From Prostheceraeus crozeri (taxonomy: Eukaryota; Platyhelminthes; Polycladida; Euryleptidae): DNA of 64,000 bases. Positions 32,805 through 40,626 of this stretch are shown here, one piece after another. The translations under genes and the position numbers were made by a program. Numbering within the stretch: the first letter of the stretch is position 1; each line of letters opens with the position of its first letter. Under the pieces are notes generated by a model. That model ran no database searches, was not told the origin of the DNA, and was given only the letters and a program-made list of their open reading frames with translations. The stretch is taken from the NCBI GenBank assembly GCA_907163375.1, contig CAJQUW010014747.1, positions 1 through 64,000 on the forward strand, given 5' to 3'.

Positions 32805-33146
32805 TTAACGCTTAGAGCCAAAGATATTTCCCAATAGGTTGCCCACGGCAGGAGCTATCATTGGAAGTATTGCTGAAAGGAAACCGCCCTTTTGTGTTAG
32901 AGTTTTCCTCTTTCTTTGAAGGGCGACTTTAGGATTGGAGATGAAACGCAATTTCGTAGCATATCGCTTAAGTAACTTTCGTTGTTTTGGCGCTAATTTC
33001 TTCGTCCTCAACTTCCTCACATGAGAAATAATTTCACAAATGAATTTATCGTTAGCATGTCGTATAGCATTGTATCGCTGATTTGCTTTCATTCGTCGGA
33101 GAGCTTGAATGGCTGAAGAAAACTTTTGACTTTTACGTTTCGCCAT
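32805..33146 (-). CDS. Small basic protein with C-terminal amphipathic, membrane-active-like peptide
   Basis: 113 residues. The first 85 are strongly basic (many Lys and Arg). A QKGGF motif near residue 90 is followed by LSAILPMIAPAVGNLLG, a hydrophobic/amphipathic helix, and a short basic end. The layout matches small Polinton proteins thought to be core or penton-internal proteins. By analogy with adenovirus pVI, cleavage at the GG would release a lytic peptide. The GG site and its use by the element protease are inferred. ATGCAAA lies 40 nt upstream. Confidence 0.65.
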   Translation of the reverse strand: MAKRKSQKFSSAIQALRRMKANQRYNAIRHANDKFICEIISHVRKLRTKKLAPKQRKLLKRYATKLRFISNPKVALQRKRKTLTQKGGFLSAILPMIAPAVGNLLGNIFGSKR

Positions 33147-33185
33147 TTTCCGTGTTAGTCTTTGCTAAAACCTATCTTTACCACA

Positions 33186-33192
33186 TTTGCAT
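33186..33192 (-). promoter_or_regulatory. ATGCAAA promoter-like motif
   Basis: Reads TATGCAAATGTGG on the coding strand, 40 nt upstream of the ATG at 33146. Confidence 0.5.
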
Positions 33193-33197
33193 AGGCA

Positions 33198-33521
33198 CTA
33201 ACTATTGCGACATAAGTGACACTCGAAATGAGCAATGTCACAGTGGTTACATTGGCAAAGTTGAATGCAATTACGTATGAAACAGCGTTGACAAAAAGCA
33301 TGCTTACATCTCTTGAAGATGCGCTTTTCATTTCCATCCTTTCGCTTACATACATCGCAACACATAGTTTCACCGTTACTGATGTCTATAGCAAGTCTTT
33401 TTGAAGATATGAATTTGCTAGCCTTTTCTAAATAATAGACGCATGTACAGAAGGAATATACTTCGAGAGTGAGCAGACATAGCTCGAAAACCAGTTGTGC
33501 TACAATCAAGTACCACTGCAT
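33198..33521 (-). CDS. Membrane-anchored RING-like protein
   Basis: About 107 residues from the ATG at 33521, 2 nt after the preceding stop. A hydrophobic N-terminal segment (about 2-30) looks like a membrane anchor. It is followed by a RING-type cysteine/histidine pattern: CCDVC, then CKHAFCQRC, then CQCNHC and CHLC. RING proteins usually act as ubiquitin ligases; viral ones often remove host defence proteins. Activity here is inferred from the metal-binding pattern only. Confidence 0.6.
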   Translation of the reverse strand: MQWYLIVAQLVFELCLLTLEVYSFCTCVYYLEKASKFISSKRLAIDISNGETMCCDVCKRKDGNEKRIFKRCKHAFCQRCFIRNCIQLCQCNHCDIAHFECHLCRNS

Positions 33522-33523
33522 TT

Positions 33524-33934
33524 TCAATTTTTCTTTATGGAAAGTTGAATGTGAATATCTGAAATCGCTTCAATCACTAGACTGCTACCATGATGGTTAA
33601 ATGCGTTAAGACGTTCAGCAATTTTTATCATATGTCTTTTAAAAAATTCTTCGGGGTGATCTACCACTTCCATTGAATAAGAAGCAAAATGGAAAGAGCG
33701 ACTTTCCACCTCTTCCTTTCCAAAATGACTAAACTTAATTTTCGCAACTAATCGCGCCATGACAATGCTATCAGAGAATGTATTCATTAACTCTAGAAAT
33801 AGAGTGCTAGCATCATCGACCACTGCTTCGATGTCGGTCTCATCTTTATGAAAATTTATCACATAATCTTGAACAGCTCCTTTTAAACTTTGCCTATGAA
33901 AACGTAATGTTCCGCAGTCGTTTGAGAAAGACAT
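33524..33934 (-). CDS. Stand-alone paralogue of the polymerase N-terminal module
   Basis: 136 residues. It shares with polymerase residues of about 130-245 a run of EVVD, a helix, then an FNHHGSSLVIEAIS segment against FNERDSGLIFDGIE, and a matching final strand. The order and spacing of these blocks agree, so this looks like the same domain expressed on its own. The domain's role is unknown; a link to replication is inferred from its place in the polymerase. It is coupled to the RING-like gene downstream (stop and start 2 nt apart). A variant ATGCAAT lies 25 nt upstream. Confidence 0.65.
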   Translation of the reverse strand: MSFSNDCGTLRFHRQSLKGAVQDYVINFHKDETDIEAVVDDASTLFLELMNTFSDSIVMARLVAKIKFSHFGKEEVESRSFHFASYSMEVVDHPEEFFKRHMIKIAERLNAFNHHGSSLVIEAISDIHIQLSIKKN

Positions 33935-34212
33935 GATCGCCCTTTAACTAACCCATCCATTGCATGAAAACAACAACTCTTCTCATAGTAACATTTATTG
34001 AATAACGGTAACAAGCATGCATTATAAATCAATGGTTTGAAAGAGATAAAATAGATACAGCTGATAACTATCATACAGCGAGCAATGATAACCATACAGG
34101 ACTTTGGCAGTGTTGAGGTAAGGAGGAAAGAAGCATTGGTTATGAACGTAGCTACTACAACGAACAGACAAAATAGGAACACACAAATCCTTAAAACGTT
34201 TCGTGACTTCAT
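33883..34212 (-). CDS. Possible small membrane protein overlapping the exonuclease-like gene
   Basis: 109 residues from the ATG at 34212, with a signal-like hydrophobic N-terminus (about 5-30) and a second hydrophobic stretch (about 40-65), then a cysteine-rich tail. It spans the gap between two better-supported genes and overlaps the 3' part of the exonuclease-like gene in another frame. Good start and hydrophobic pattern, but no family match; it may be a chance frame. Confidence 0.3.
   Translation of the reverse strand: MKSRNVLRICVFLFCLFVVVATFITNASFLLTSTLPKSCMVIIARCMIVISCIYFISFKPLIYNACLLPLFNKCYYEKSCCFHAMDGLVKGRSCLSQTTAEHYVFIGKV
33959..33965 (-). promoter_or_regulatory. Variant ATGCAAT promoter-like motif
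   Basis: Reads CATGCAATGG on the coding strand, 25 nt upstream of the ATG at 33934. One mismatch to ATGCAAA. Confidence 0.35.
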
Positions 34213-34552
34213 GATAATGTTGATTCACTCTACTATCCCAAGGCGGGAGCAAAATATCATCAATGATTAGATTGGGAAATACTTTCCTCTCCTTACCAGG
34301 ATTATTACAAAAGATGCGTATAACATTGAAAGCAGCTAACCATCGTTTAAAGTCAATAAGAAGAGCACTCTCACAAGAAAAGCCATAGTCTTGCAAATAT
34401 TTCAGATTAAGTCCATGAATGTGTTTTCTCGCCCATTGATCAACATTGGGATCACAGTTGGCATGTTGATGATAGACACTAACAATCTGATATGTCCAAT
34501 TGTTCATAGCAATAGCACTGAGCTCCTGTACAGGTTCACCCTCACAATCCAT
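34022..34552 (-). CDS. DEDDh-type 3'-5' exonuclease-like protein
   Basis: 176 residues from the ATG at 34552; the frame continues upstream as a hydrophobic strand (about 34576-34553) just after a TTTTAG, so a short upstream exon is possible. Marks of a DnaQ/DEDDh exonuclease: a D-x-E at the end of the first strand (MDCEGE, D2 and E4), HIHGLNLKYL as in the HG-I/L segment of the family, and H156-x4-D161 in YHCSLYDSYQL as the ExoIII motif. It is separate from the exonuclease inside the polymerase. A role in replication or end processing is inferred. Confidence 0.6.
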   Translation of the reverse strand: MDCEGEPVQELSAIAMNNWTYQIVSVYHQHANCDPNVDQWARKHIHGLNLKYLQDYGFSCESALLIDFKRWLAAFNVIRIFCNNPGKERKVFPNLIIDDILLPPWDSRVNQHYHEVTKRFKDLCVPILSVRCSSYVHNQCFFPPYLNTAKVLYGYHCSLYDSYQLYLFYLFQTIDL

Positions 34553-34604
34553 AAAAATGATGATAGAAGCCTAAAACGGAAATTTACACATCTAAGGAAG
34601 CGTT

Positions 34605-34730
34605 CTATAACATATTACAAAATGAAGAATTACATCGATGCTTTTCACGACAAAATACACAAATGATATGATGGCAACGAAGAAGTAAAATGTATCTAAT
34701 AAGACCACGTCTACGACACTCAAAGCACAT
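34605..34730 (-). CDS. Mini RING-like zinc-binding protein
   Basis: 41 residues from the ATG at 34730. C-x2-C (MCFEC), then CHHIICVFC, then CNSSFC give a compact RING or B-box-like metal site. It lies between the right-terminal gene and the exonuclease-like gene. It may be a separate peptide or an exon of a longer transcript; the frame stays open upstream into the neighbouring gene. Confidence 0.4.
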   Translation of the reverse strand: MCFECRRRGLIRYILLLRCHHIICVFCREKHRCNSSFCNML

Positions 34731-34764
34731 AAGCGAATTGTCATAGGGTAGAGTTAGGAAAGGA

Positions 34765-35540
34765 CTAGTAATTCTCCTTCTTTGATTTGCGTTTTGATGT
34801 AGCATTCTTCTCCGACTTGCGCTTCGTACCACTGCTGTTAAGGATTTGATCAATTATGTCGTCCACGTTGGGTGGTTTCGGAATATATAAAATGGATTCC
34901 ATATGCATGGAGAGAGAGGCTATTTTATTATCCTTGTGTCGACCATAATATAGCCCATTCACTTTGAAAAGGATATCCCAAGTACCTTCTCCGAGCTCAT
35001 CACATCTGATGGGTATTGAATGATCTCCATCCTTCTTATAGTAAGTACACCAATGTGATACCGGTAGGCAAATGTGATTACCATCCCAAATCTTTCTATA
35101 GGGAGTATCCTTGTCATCTCTCGCCTTCCACTCTTGAGCAAGAGGAGTAGGAATGTCCATATTTAATGTCACGTACTCCTCAATAATATCAAGTTGGTGG
35201 CGAATGTACGGACTCACGGGGATCAGTATGTAGTCCCCATACTGATTGTGCATTATCTTGACATCCGTGGAAGGGAGCATTCCCGTTTGGAGTACTACGC
35301 TATGATCATCATAACGCAAGGCTTGTTTAAATTTACGCTGTAGCGGTGTAGGATTATGTACCTTGGATGTTTCTTCCACTGGCCTCAGTTGTAGATGATC
35401 TGACCGTAGCGAACCTTGTAACGTTTGACCGCCATTTTGTCCTACTAGTGCAGCAGATGGAGTAGATGCCTGAAAATGAAAAAAGATTGTATTAAGTTTA
35501 CGTTCAAGGGAGGAGAGGGAGGGAAGTAGCGACTTACCAT
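34765..35540 (-). CDS. Uncharacterised Polinton right-terminal protein, spliced leader
   Basis: About 235 residues from two predicted exons: the ATG alone (35538-35540), a 68-bp intron, then 35469-34765. The body has no domain I recognise. A WDILFKVNGLYYGRHKDNK segment stands out, as does a Lys/Ser-rich basic tail that could be a nuclear localisation signal. It is the first gene transcribed from the right-end promoter and so may be an early gene. The start choice rests on the donor right after ATG and the match to the left end. Confidence 0.6.
35470..35540 (-). promoter_or_regulatory. ATG-only first coding exon and 68-bp leader intron, right end
   Basis: AAAATG is followed directly by GTAAGTC, and TTTTCAG precedes GCATCTACT. 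The intron resembles the 67-bp left-end intron along its length, including a shared CTCCC, an AACGT and a pyrimidine-rich 3' end. Confidence 0.75.
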
Positions 35541-35638
35541 TTTAGTTGGGTAATAGAACAGGGAACTAGAGAGAGAAAATGTGCGTCCGTCACTCGTGTG
35601 ATTCAACGATGGAATGATTCTCACTGTGGAAGGCTCGC

Positions 35639-35686
35639 TATTTATAAAGAAATGCTTGATTCTCATTGGATGATGATCCTCATTGG
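35639..35686 (-). promoter_or_regulatory. Right terminal promoter: two CCAAT boxes and a TATA box
   Basis: On the minus strand CCAAT boxes at 35686-35682 and 35669-35665 are 17 nt apart, and TATAAATA at 35646-35639 starts 23 nt after the second, the same geometry as the left end. It points inward. Confidence 0.75.
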
Positions 35687-35700
35687 ACAATAACATCAAG

Positions 35701-37600
35701 CTGATTCCAAATCTGGTCTCTGTTTTCCAATCCGATGCTTCGTTTTGAAGCTAGAGTCCAAAACGTCCCAAATTCTAACTCTGTCGTTTTTCACCAATGT
35801 CCCAAAATCTTAAATGGCGTCTCACATCTAAAGGAAGACAGATAGGAACAAGCCGATTGTTTCACTGAATTTGTCTCACTCTTAGCTTTCAAACGAGCTA
35901 TTGCACGACAAAATCCGTCCACTGGAAGCCAAAATCGAAGCAAGCTGTCCAGAGGGGGGGGGGGGGACGTCAGCGAAATTTCAGAATTTGATGAAAAATG
36001 TTTTGGTGACGGTCCCAGGTCGAAATTCCACACTTTGGAAAATTTTCAAAATTTTACCCATACAAAGTCACTCTGACACTTAGGATTTTTTCAGGTAAGC
36101 GAGCTCCGACCTAAAATCTTGTAACCGCTCTAACTTTTGAACGAAGACAGATAGGAACAAGCCGATTGTTTCACTGAATTTGTCTCACTCTTAGCTTTCA
36201 AACGAGCTATCGCACGACAAAATCCGTCCACTGGAAGCCAAAATCGAAGCGAGCTCTCCCGAGGGGGGGGGGGGGGACGTCAGTGAAATTTCAGAATTTG
36301 ATGAAAAATGTTTTGGTGACGGTCCCAGGTCGAAATTCCACACTTTGGAAAATTTTCAAATTTTTACCCATACAAAGTCACTCTGACACTTAGGATTTTT
36401 TCAGGTGAGCGAGCTCCGACCTAAAATCTTGTAACCGCTCTAACTTTTGAACGAAGACAGATAGGAACAAGCCGATTCTTTCACTGAATTTGTCTCACTC
36501 TTAGCTTTCAAACGAGCTATCGCACGACAAAATCCGTCCACTGGAAGCCAAAATCGAAGCAAGCTGTCCAGAGGGGGGGGGGGGGGGGACGTCAGCGAAA
36601 ATTTTTTCTCTCCGATTTCGCTGGAAACATCCTTCCTAACCCAAAATTTCACGTAGATTCCGAATCTGGCCTCCGTTTTCCCATCCGATGCTTCGTTTGG
36701 GTGCTACACACCAAAACGTCCCAAATTCTAACTCTGTCGTTTTTTCGATAAATGTTGAAAATTTTTTCTCTCCGATTGACTTGAAACTCACCATACAGAT
36801 AAAGAATTTCACGCTGATTCCAAATCTGAAATCCGTTTTCAAATCCGATGCTTCGTTTTGAAGCTAGAGCCCAAAACGTCCCAAATTCTAACTCTGTCGT
36901 TTTTCGCCAATGTCCCAAAATCTTAAATGGCGTCTCACATCTAAACGAAGACAGATAGGAACAAGCCGATTGTTTCACTGAATTTGTCTCACTCTTAGCT
37001 TTCAAACGAGCTATCGCACGACAAAATCCGTCCACTGGAAGCCAAAATCGAAGCAAGCTGTCCAGAGGGGGGGGGACGTCAGCCGAAAATTTTTTCTCTC
37101 CGATTTCGCTGGAAACATCCTTCCTAACCCAAAATTTCACGTAGATTCCGAATCTGGCCTCCGTTTTCCCATCCGATGCTTCGTTTGGGCGCTACACACC
37201 AAAACGTCCCAAATTCTAACTCTGTTAAAATTTTGAAGAAAAATTTTTTCTCGCCGATTGACTTGAAACTCACCCTACCGATGCAGAATTTCACGCTGAA
37301 CACGAATCCGACCTCCGTTTTCTCATCCGACCACTCCTTCCACTCGAAACAACCCATTTTACAACCCAACATTCAGCAGATTGCACCAAAAACATCACAC
37401 ACTATAGCCTCAACACTAATCCTGGCGGTCGCCCAAGTCCACCACGACACTCTATCGTTCCAGAGGGGGGGGGGGGGGGGAGTCAGCGAACATGTTGTCA
37501 ACCAACCTGGCCGGCACACCACGACAGATCACAACCTCTGTCGTTCCAGAGGGGGGGGGGGACTCAGCGATGGCGGCCATCTTGCGCTATCTGGTGTTTG
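35701..37600. repeat. G-tract repeat array
   Basis: Units of about 310 bp start at 35836, 36145 and 36455, and a variant at 36949. Each carries AGACAGATAGGAACAAGCCG and ends with a G-run of 9-18 followed by ACGTCAGCG. Further G-runs lie at about 37466 and 37551. A second module, with CCGATGCTTCG, recurs at about 35732, 36685, 36844 and 37173, and inverted at about 15655. Minus-strand frames here are by-products of the repeat. Confidence 0.8.
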
Positions 37601-37601
37601 T

Positions 37602-38100
37602 CACTTCCTTACTACTCACTTACATCGGCCAAACAGGAGATTCTTGGCGCGCAAGAGTTCGAGTGCACCGTCAACTAATAAGGGATAATAACTATCGCTC
37701 CCTCTATGCGAGTAATCATATATTCAACTGTGCACGCAACTCCAACCCACTGTTCTATGTCATGCCGATTTTAAAATTACCACCTTCCTGCACAAAATTG
37801 TATAGGGAAGAGAAAGAAAAGTTATTTATCAGAAGGATTGATGCCTCCTTAAATAGGGATATTTAATTTGTTATAATTTTTCCTTTTTCAGCTTAAAGGT
37901 GATAGAGATATCATTATCTTTCTTTGGTATTTCGATATCATGCTTACATAGATTTTGAATGCTATGATTTTAATTTAGTTTGATGATATACGAATTGTAT
38001 AATAAATCATTCTATGCCCTTGAGAAGCCTGCAACAGGTAGAAACCGGTCGGGCTGTCTTATTTATTTGCTTAGTTTTTCTTTATAACATCTGGGTGTGA
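37602..38100 (+). mobile_element. Penelope-like element 1, 5'-truncated, GIY-YIG end
   Basis: An open stretch to 37866 contains TYIGQTGDSWRARVRVHR and an NHIFNC-type segment typical of the GIY-YIG endonuclease at the end of Penelope-like retroelements. The reverse transcriptase part is absent, so this is a 5'-truncated copy joined to the G-tract repeats. The 3' region contains a small hairpin motif (38016-38050: TTGAGAAGCC...GGTAGAAACC) and runs into a TA microsatellite. Confidence 0.7.
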
Positions 38101-38138
38101 TTACATACTGGTATTAATTTCCATTTTCGATTTTCTAT

Positions 38139-38143
<5 letters not shown>

Positions 38144-38209
<66 letters not shown>
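38144..38209. repeat. (TA)n microsatellite
   Basis: About 66 bp of alternating T and A between two Penelope-like copies. Confidence 0.95.
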
Positions 38210-38213
<4 letters not shown>

Positions 38214-38214
38214 A

Positions 38215-38890
38215 ATAGCCCGAAGTTATTGAAATTAAAAACAAGATTGTTAGGAGCGCACTATATGTTTCAGCAAATCATTTGCCATCCTCAGGTGAAA
38301 TCAAACAAACAAAGTTAAGGCAATCTTTAAATACAAAATTACAAGTCATTAGGTCACCGAGATAAAATCACTGAAGTCACAAAATGAAGTCAATTCTGAA
38401 GGTCACTTGCATTGGAAGTAGCTACGCAATAAAATACACAATAGAGCCATAAATTACTTTATTATAATTGATTCCAGAAATCTAGGGTATTCAGTACAGG
38501 CAAATATATCGAAATTTTCTTTCTTTGGTGGATGTACGAGTACATGCATGCTTATTTCGGTTGGTGTTGGATACGCTTTCAAATGTCGTTGATTCTGGTA
38601 GCAAAATGGCGGATAGAGCTGCCCACGTAACACTTTTCACAGTGATCACATGTGTATTTGTACACAACATTAGACTCTAACTCGGGCACAACTTCATCCT
38701 TATTAGAGAAAAAATTGCCAGTTTTCAAGGTTTTAAAAACGGGGCGAACTTTCATGTCAGGCGGTAAAAGCCTATTGATGTCTTTGACACGAAAATGAAG
38801 ATTTTGTTCACTCTCAGAAATGTAGGGGAAGCTCCATGTTATAAAGTTGAAGTCGTCATGAGCGTTTGGTCGATATATATATTTCCAATA
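38215..38890 (-). mobile_element. Penelope-like element 2, 5'-truncated
   Basis: A minus-strand frame at 38579-38880 contains LLPPDMKVRPVFKTLKT and YKYTCDHCEKCYVGSS, the linker and GIY-YIG start of a Penelope-like protein; the frame then stops early, before the end of the endonuclease. The 3' region holds a hairpin motif (38262-38295, minus strand: CCTGAGGATGGC...GCTGAAAC). Both ends lie in TA-rich sequence. Confidence 0.65.
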
Positions 38891-38908
38891 TATGGCCACA
38901 TACATGTA

Positions 38909-40626
38909 TATATTACGAAGTAAAAACAATCATGGTGAAATTGTTTAATCCAAACGCGTTTCAAAGCACAGTCTCCTTTGTCAATTCATTGATGTAAAAC
39001 AAGGTTAAATCATTTTCATATGAGATGAAATGAATTGAACACAGCTAAAATGGCGTCAGATGGCAATGTACAGATGAAACAGAAAAAGGACAGACATGAA
39101 ATTGCGTAGTTTGAATCCAATGACATAGCTATAGATTCAACAGAAGTGGAAAGGAGCCGTCTCTATTGTTTAGCAAATTATTATTATTTTTAATAAGAAT
39201 CGATTCGAGAATCTTGTGATTGTTGGTGCACGCGATGACTTCAAAATTCTTTCTCTCGAGCGTGTGAGGATGAACCGATATTTCAGTGGGTAATGGCTAC
39301 CCCTTCATGTGCTCTGCGATGCGAGCAATGAAATTTCTAGAAGTCTCTCCGATATAGACACATTCACATTGTCCACAGGTGTACGAATATGTACTTTTTG
39401 ATTTCAGATCGGAGGGAATAGCATCTTTATTTCTAAAGAACATGCTGGTCTTCAACGTCTGAAAGACCGCTCTGATTTTCACATTGCTGGGTAACACTTT
39501 GTTTAATTCGTGTATTCTGCTTTTCAGAACAGACTCTTTCTCACTGACAAAAGGAAATTGCCAGTTAATGATTTTTAAATTCTCAGGTTTAGCTTCTTTT
39601 TCAACTCCACACTGATCATCGACTATGGCTTTAACTTTGTCTATGGTATGTTCATCATACCCGTTATCAATAAAAATTGATTTGATTTTCAAGCAAGAAT
39701 TTTGATAAATTTCCGAATTCGACGAAATGCGCTTAGCGCGATAAAACAGCGAACGCATGGCAGCCAACTTGCACTGTATTAGAGCGTGAGAGCAACTAGG
39801 AATATAAACCTCAGTATCTGTCTCTTTTTGATACCAAGAAGTAACAAACTGACTATCTTCACGTTTAATCACGATATCAAGGAAACAAATGCCTTTGTCT
39901 TTCTCATTTTCCATCGTGAATTTGATGTTATTATCCAACGTGCTTATAAAGTCAAAGAACTGTTTGGCACCATCAAGAGTCTTGAATATAGCAAAACAAT
40001 CATCAACGTATCTTTTATAAAAGATAAACTTGTCTCCAGAATAATTTTCAAATTTAGATTCTACTAGACTCATGGCAAAAGATGCCATGGTAGGGCCTAA
40101 GTTTGACCCCTTATACATGTCATCAATTTGTCTGTAAAGTTGGTTATTAAAAGAAAAAAACACAAGCTCCTGGGAGCATTGTGCGTATGGAGACTGGAAG
40201 CTCATTTTCAGCGATGTTAGAGATTATGTAATCAACTGTGTGTACCCACTGAAGTAACGATTAATCCACACACGCTCGAGAGAAAGAATTTTGAAGTCAT
40301 CGCGTGCACCAACAATCACAAGATTCTCGAATCGATTCTTATTAAAAATAATAATAATTTGCTAAACAATAGAGACGGCTCCTTTCCACTTCTGTTGAAT
40401 CTATAGCTATGTCATTGGATTCAAACTACGCAATTTCATGTCTGTCCTTTTTCTGTTTCATCTGTACATTGCCATCTGACGCCATTTTAGCTGTGTTCAA
40501 TTCATTTCATCTCATATGAAAATGATTTAACCTTGTTTTACATCAATGAATTGACAAAGGAGACTGTGCTTTGAAACGCGTTTGGATTAAACAATTTCAC
40601 CATGATTGTTTTTACTTCGTAATATA
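38909..40626 (-). mobile_element. Penelope-like element 3 with inverted terminal arms
   Basis: Two inverted arms of about 358 bp (38909-39266 and 40267-40626) look identical or nearly so. They enclose a truncated Penelope-like coding region on the minus strand. Inverted pLTRs are a known feature of Penelope-like elements. Near-identity of the arms suggests a recent insertion. The right arm ends where the mariner begins; a (TA)n run resumes on the far side of that mariner. Confidence 0.8.
39297..40205 (-). CDS. Penelope-like reverse transcriptase (C-terminal part) with GIY-YIG endonuclease
   Basis: About 302 codons. The catalytic YVDD is in FIFYKRYVDDCFAIF, preceded by MYKGSNLGPTMASF. A linker with LPSNVKIRAVFQTLKT leads to the GIY-YIG start YTCGQCECVYIGETSRN. 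The N-terminal part of the RT is absent, so this copy is 5'-truncated and probably cannot move on its own. The endonuclease also ends early (HMKG then stop). It is one of three related copies here. Confidence 0.8.
   Translation of the reverse strand: MSFQSPYAQCSQELVFFSFNNQLYRQIDDMYKGSNLGPTMASFAMSLVESKFENYSGDKFIFYKRYVDDCFAIFKTLDGAKQFFDFISTLDNNIKFTMENEKDKGICFLDIVIKREDSQFVTSWYQKETDTEVYIPSCSHALIQCKLAAMRSLFYRAKRISSNSEIYQNSCLKIKSIFIDNGYDEHTIDKVKAIVDDQCGVEKEAKPENLKIINWQFPFVSEKESVLKSRIHELNKVLPSNVKIRAVFQTLKTSMFFRNKDAIPSDLKSKSTYSYTCGQCECVYIGETSRNFIARIAEHMKG

Larger units (their letters stand above)
18540..35700. mobile_element. Polinton/Maverick, about 17 kb, largely whole, about one visible break
   Basis: The element holds the Polinton core set: DNA polymerase B, chromodomain integrase, packaging ATPase, adenain-like protease, major capsid protein and minor virion proteins. 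Extra genes look like transcription factors, an exonuclease and RING proteins. Genes are packed tightly, with start/stop overlaps and convergent poly(A) signals. The right boundary is fairly sharp: at about 35700 the sequence passes into a dispersed repeat found again at 36816. The left boundary is only estimated, somewhere between 18540 and 18680. I found no long terminal inverted repeat or target duplication by eye, but matched promoter/leader modules sit near both ends. Most frames are open, so the insertion looks fairly young on the host's time scale. It is treated here as a fossil. Confidence 0.93.

Noticed and set aside
18540-35700. Long terminal inverted repeats for the Polinton
   Set aside because: I compared the outer sequences by eye and found only the promoter/leader modules matching; no long repeat or target duplication could be supported.
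36440-37372. Minus-strand frames of up to 163 codons right of the Polinton
   Set aside because: The same translation recurs with each repeat unit and follows the repeat, including a poly-Pro from the G-run. It is repeat sequence, not a gene.
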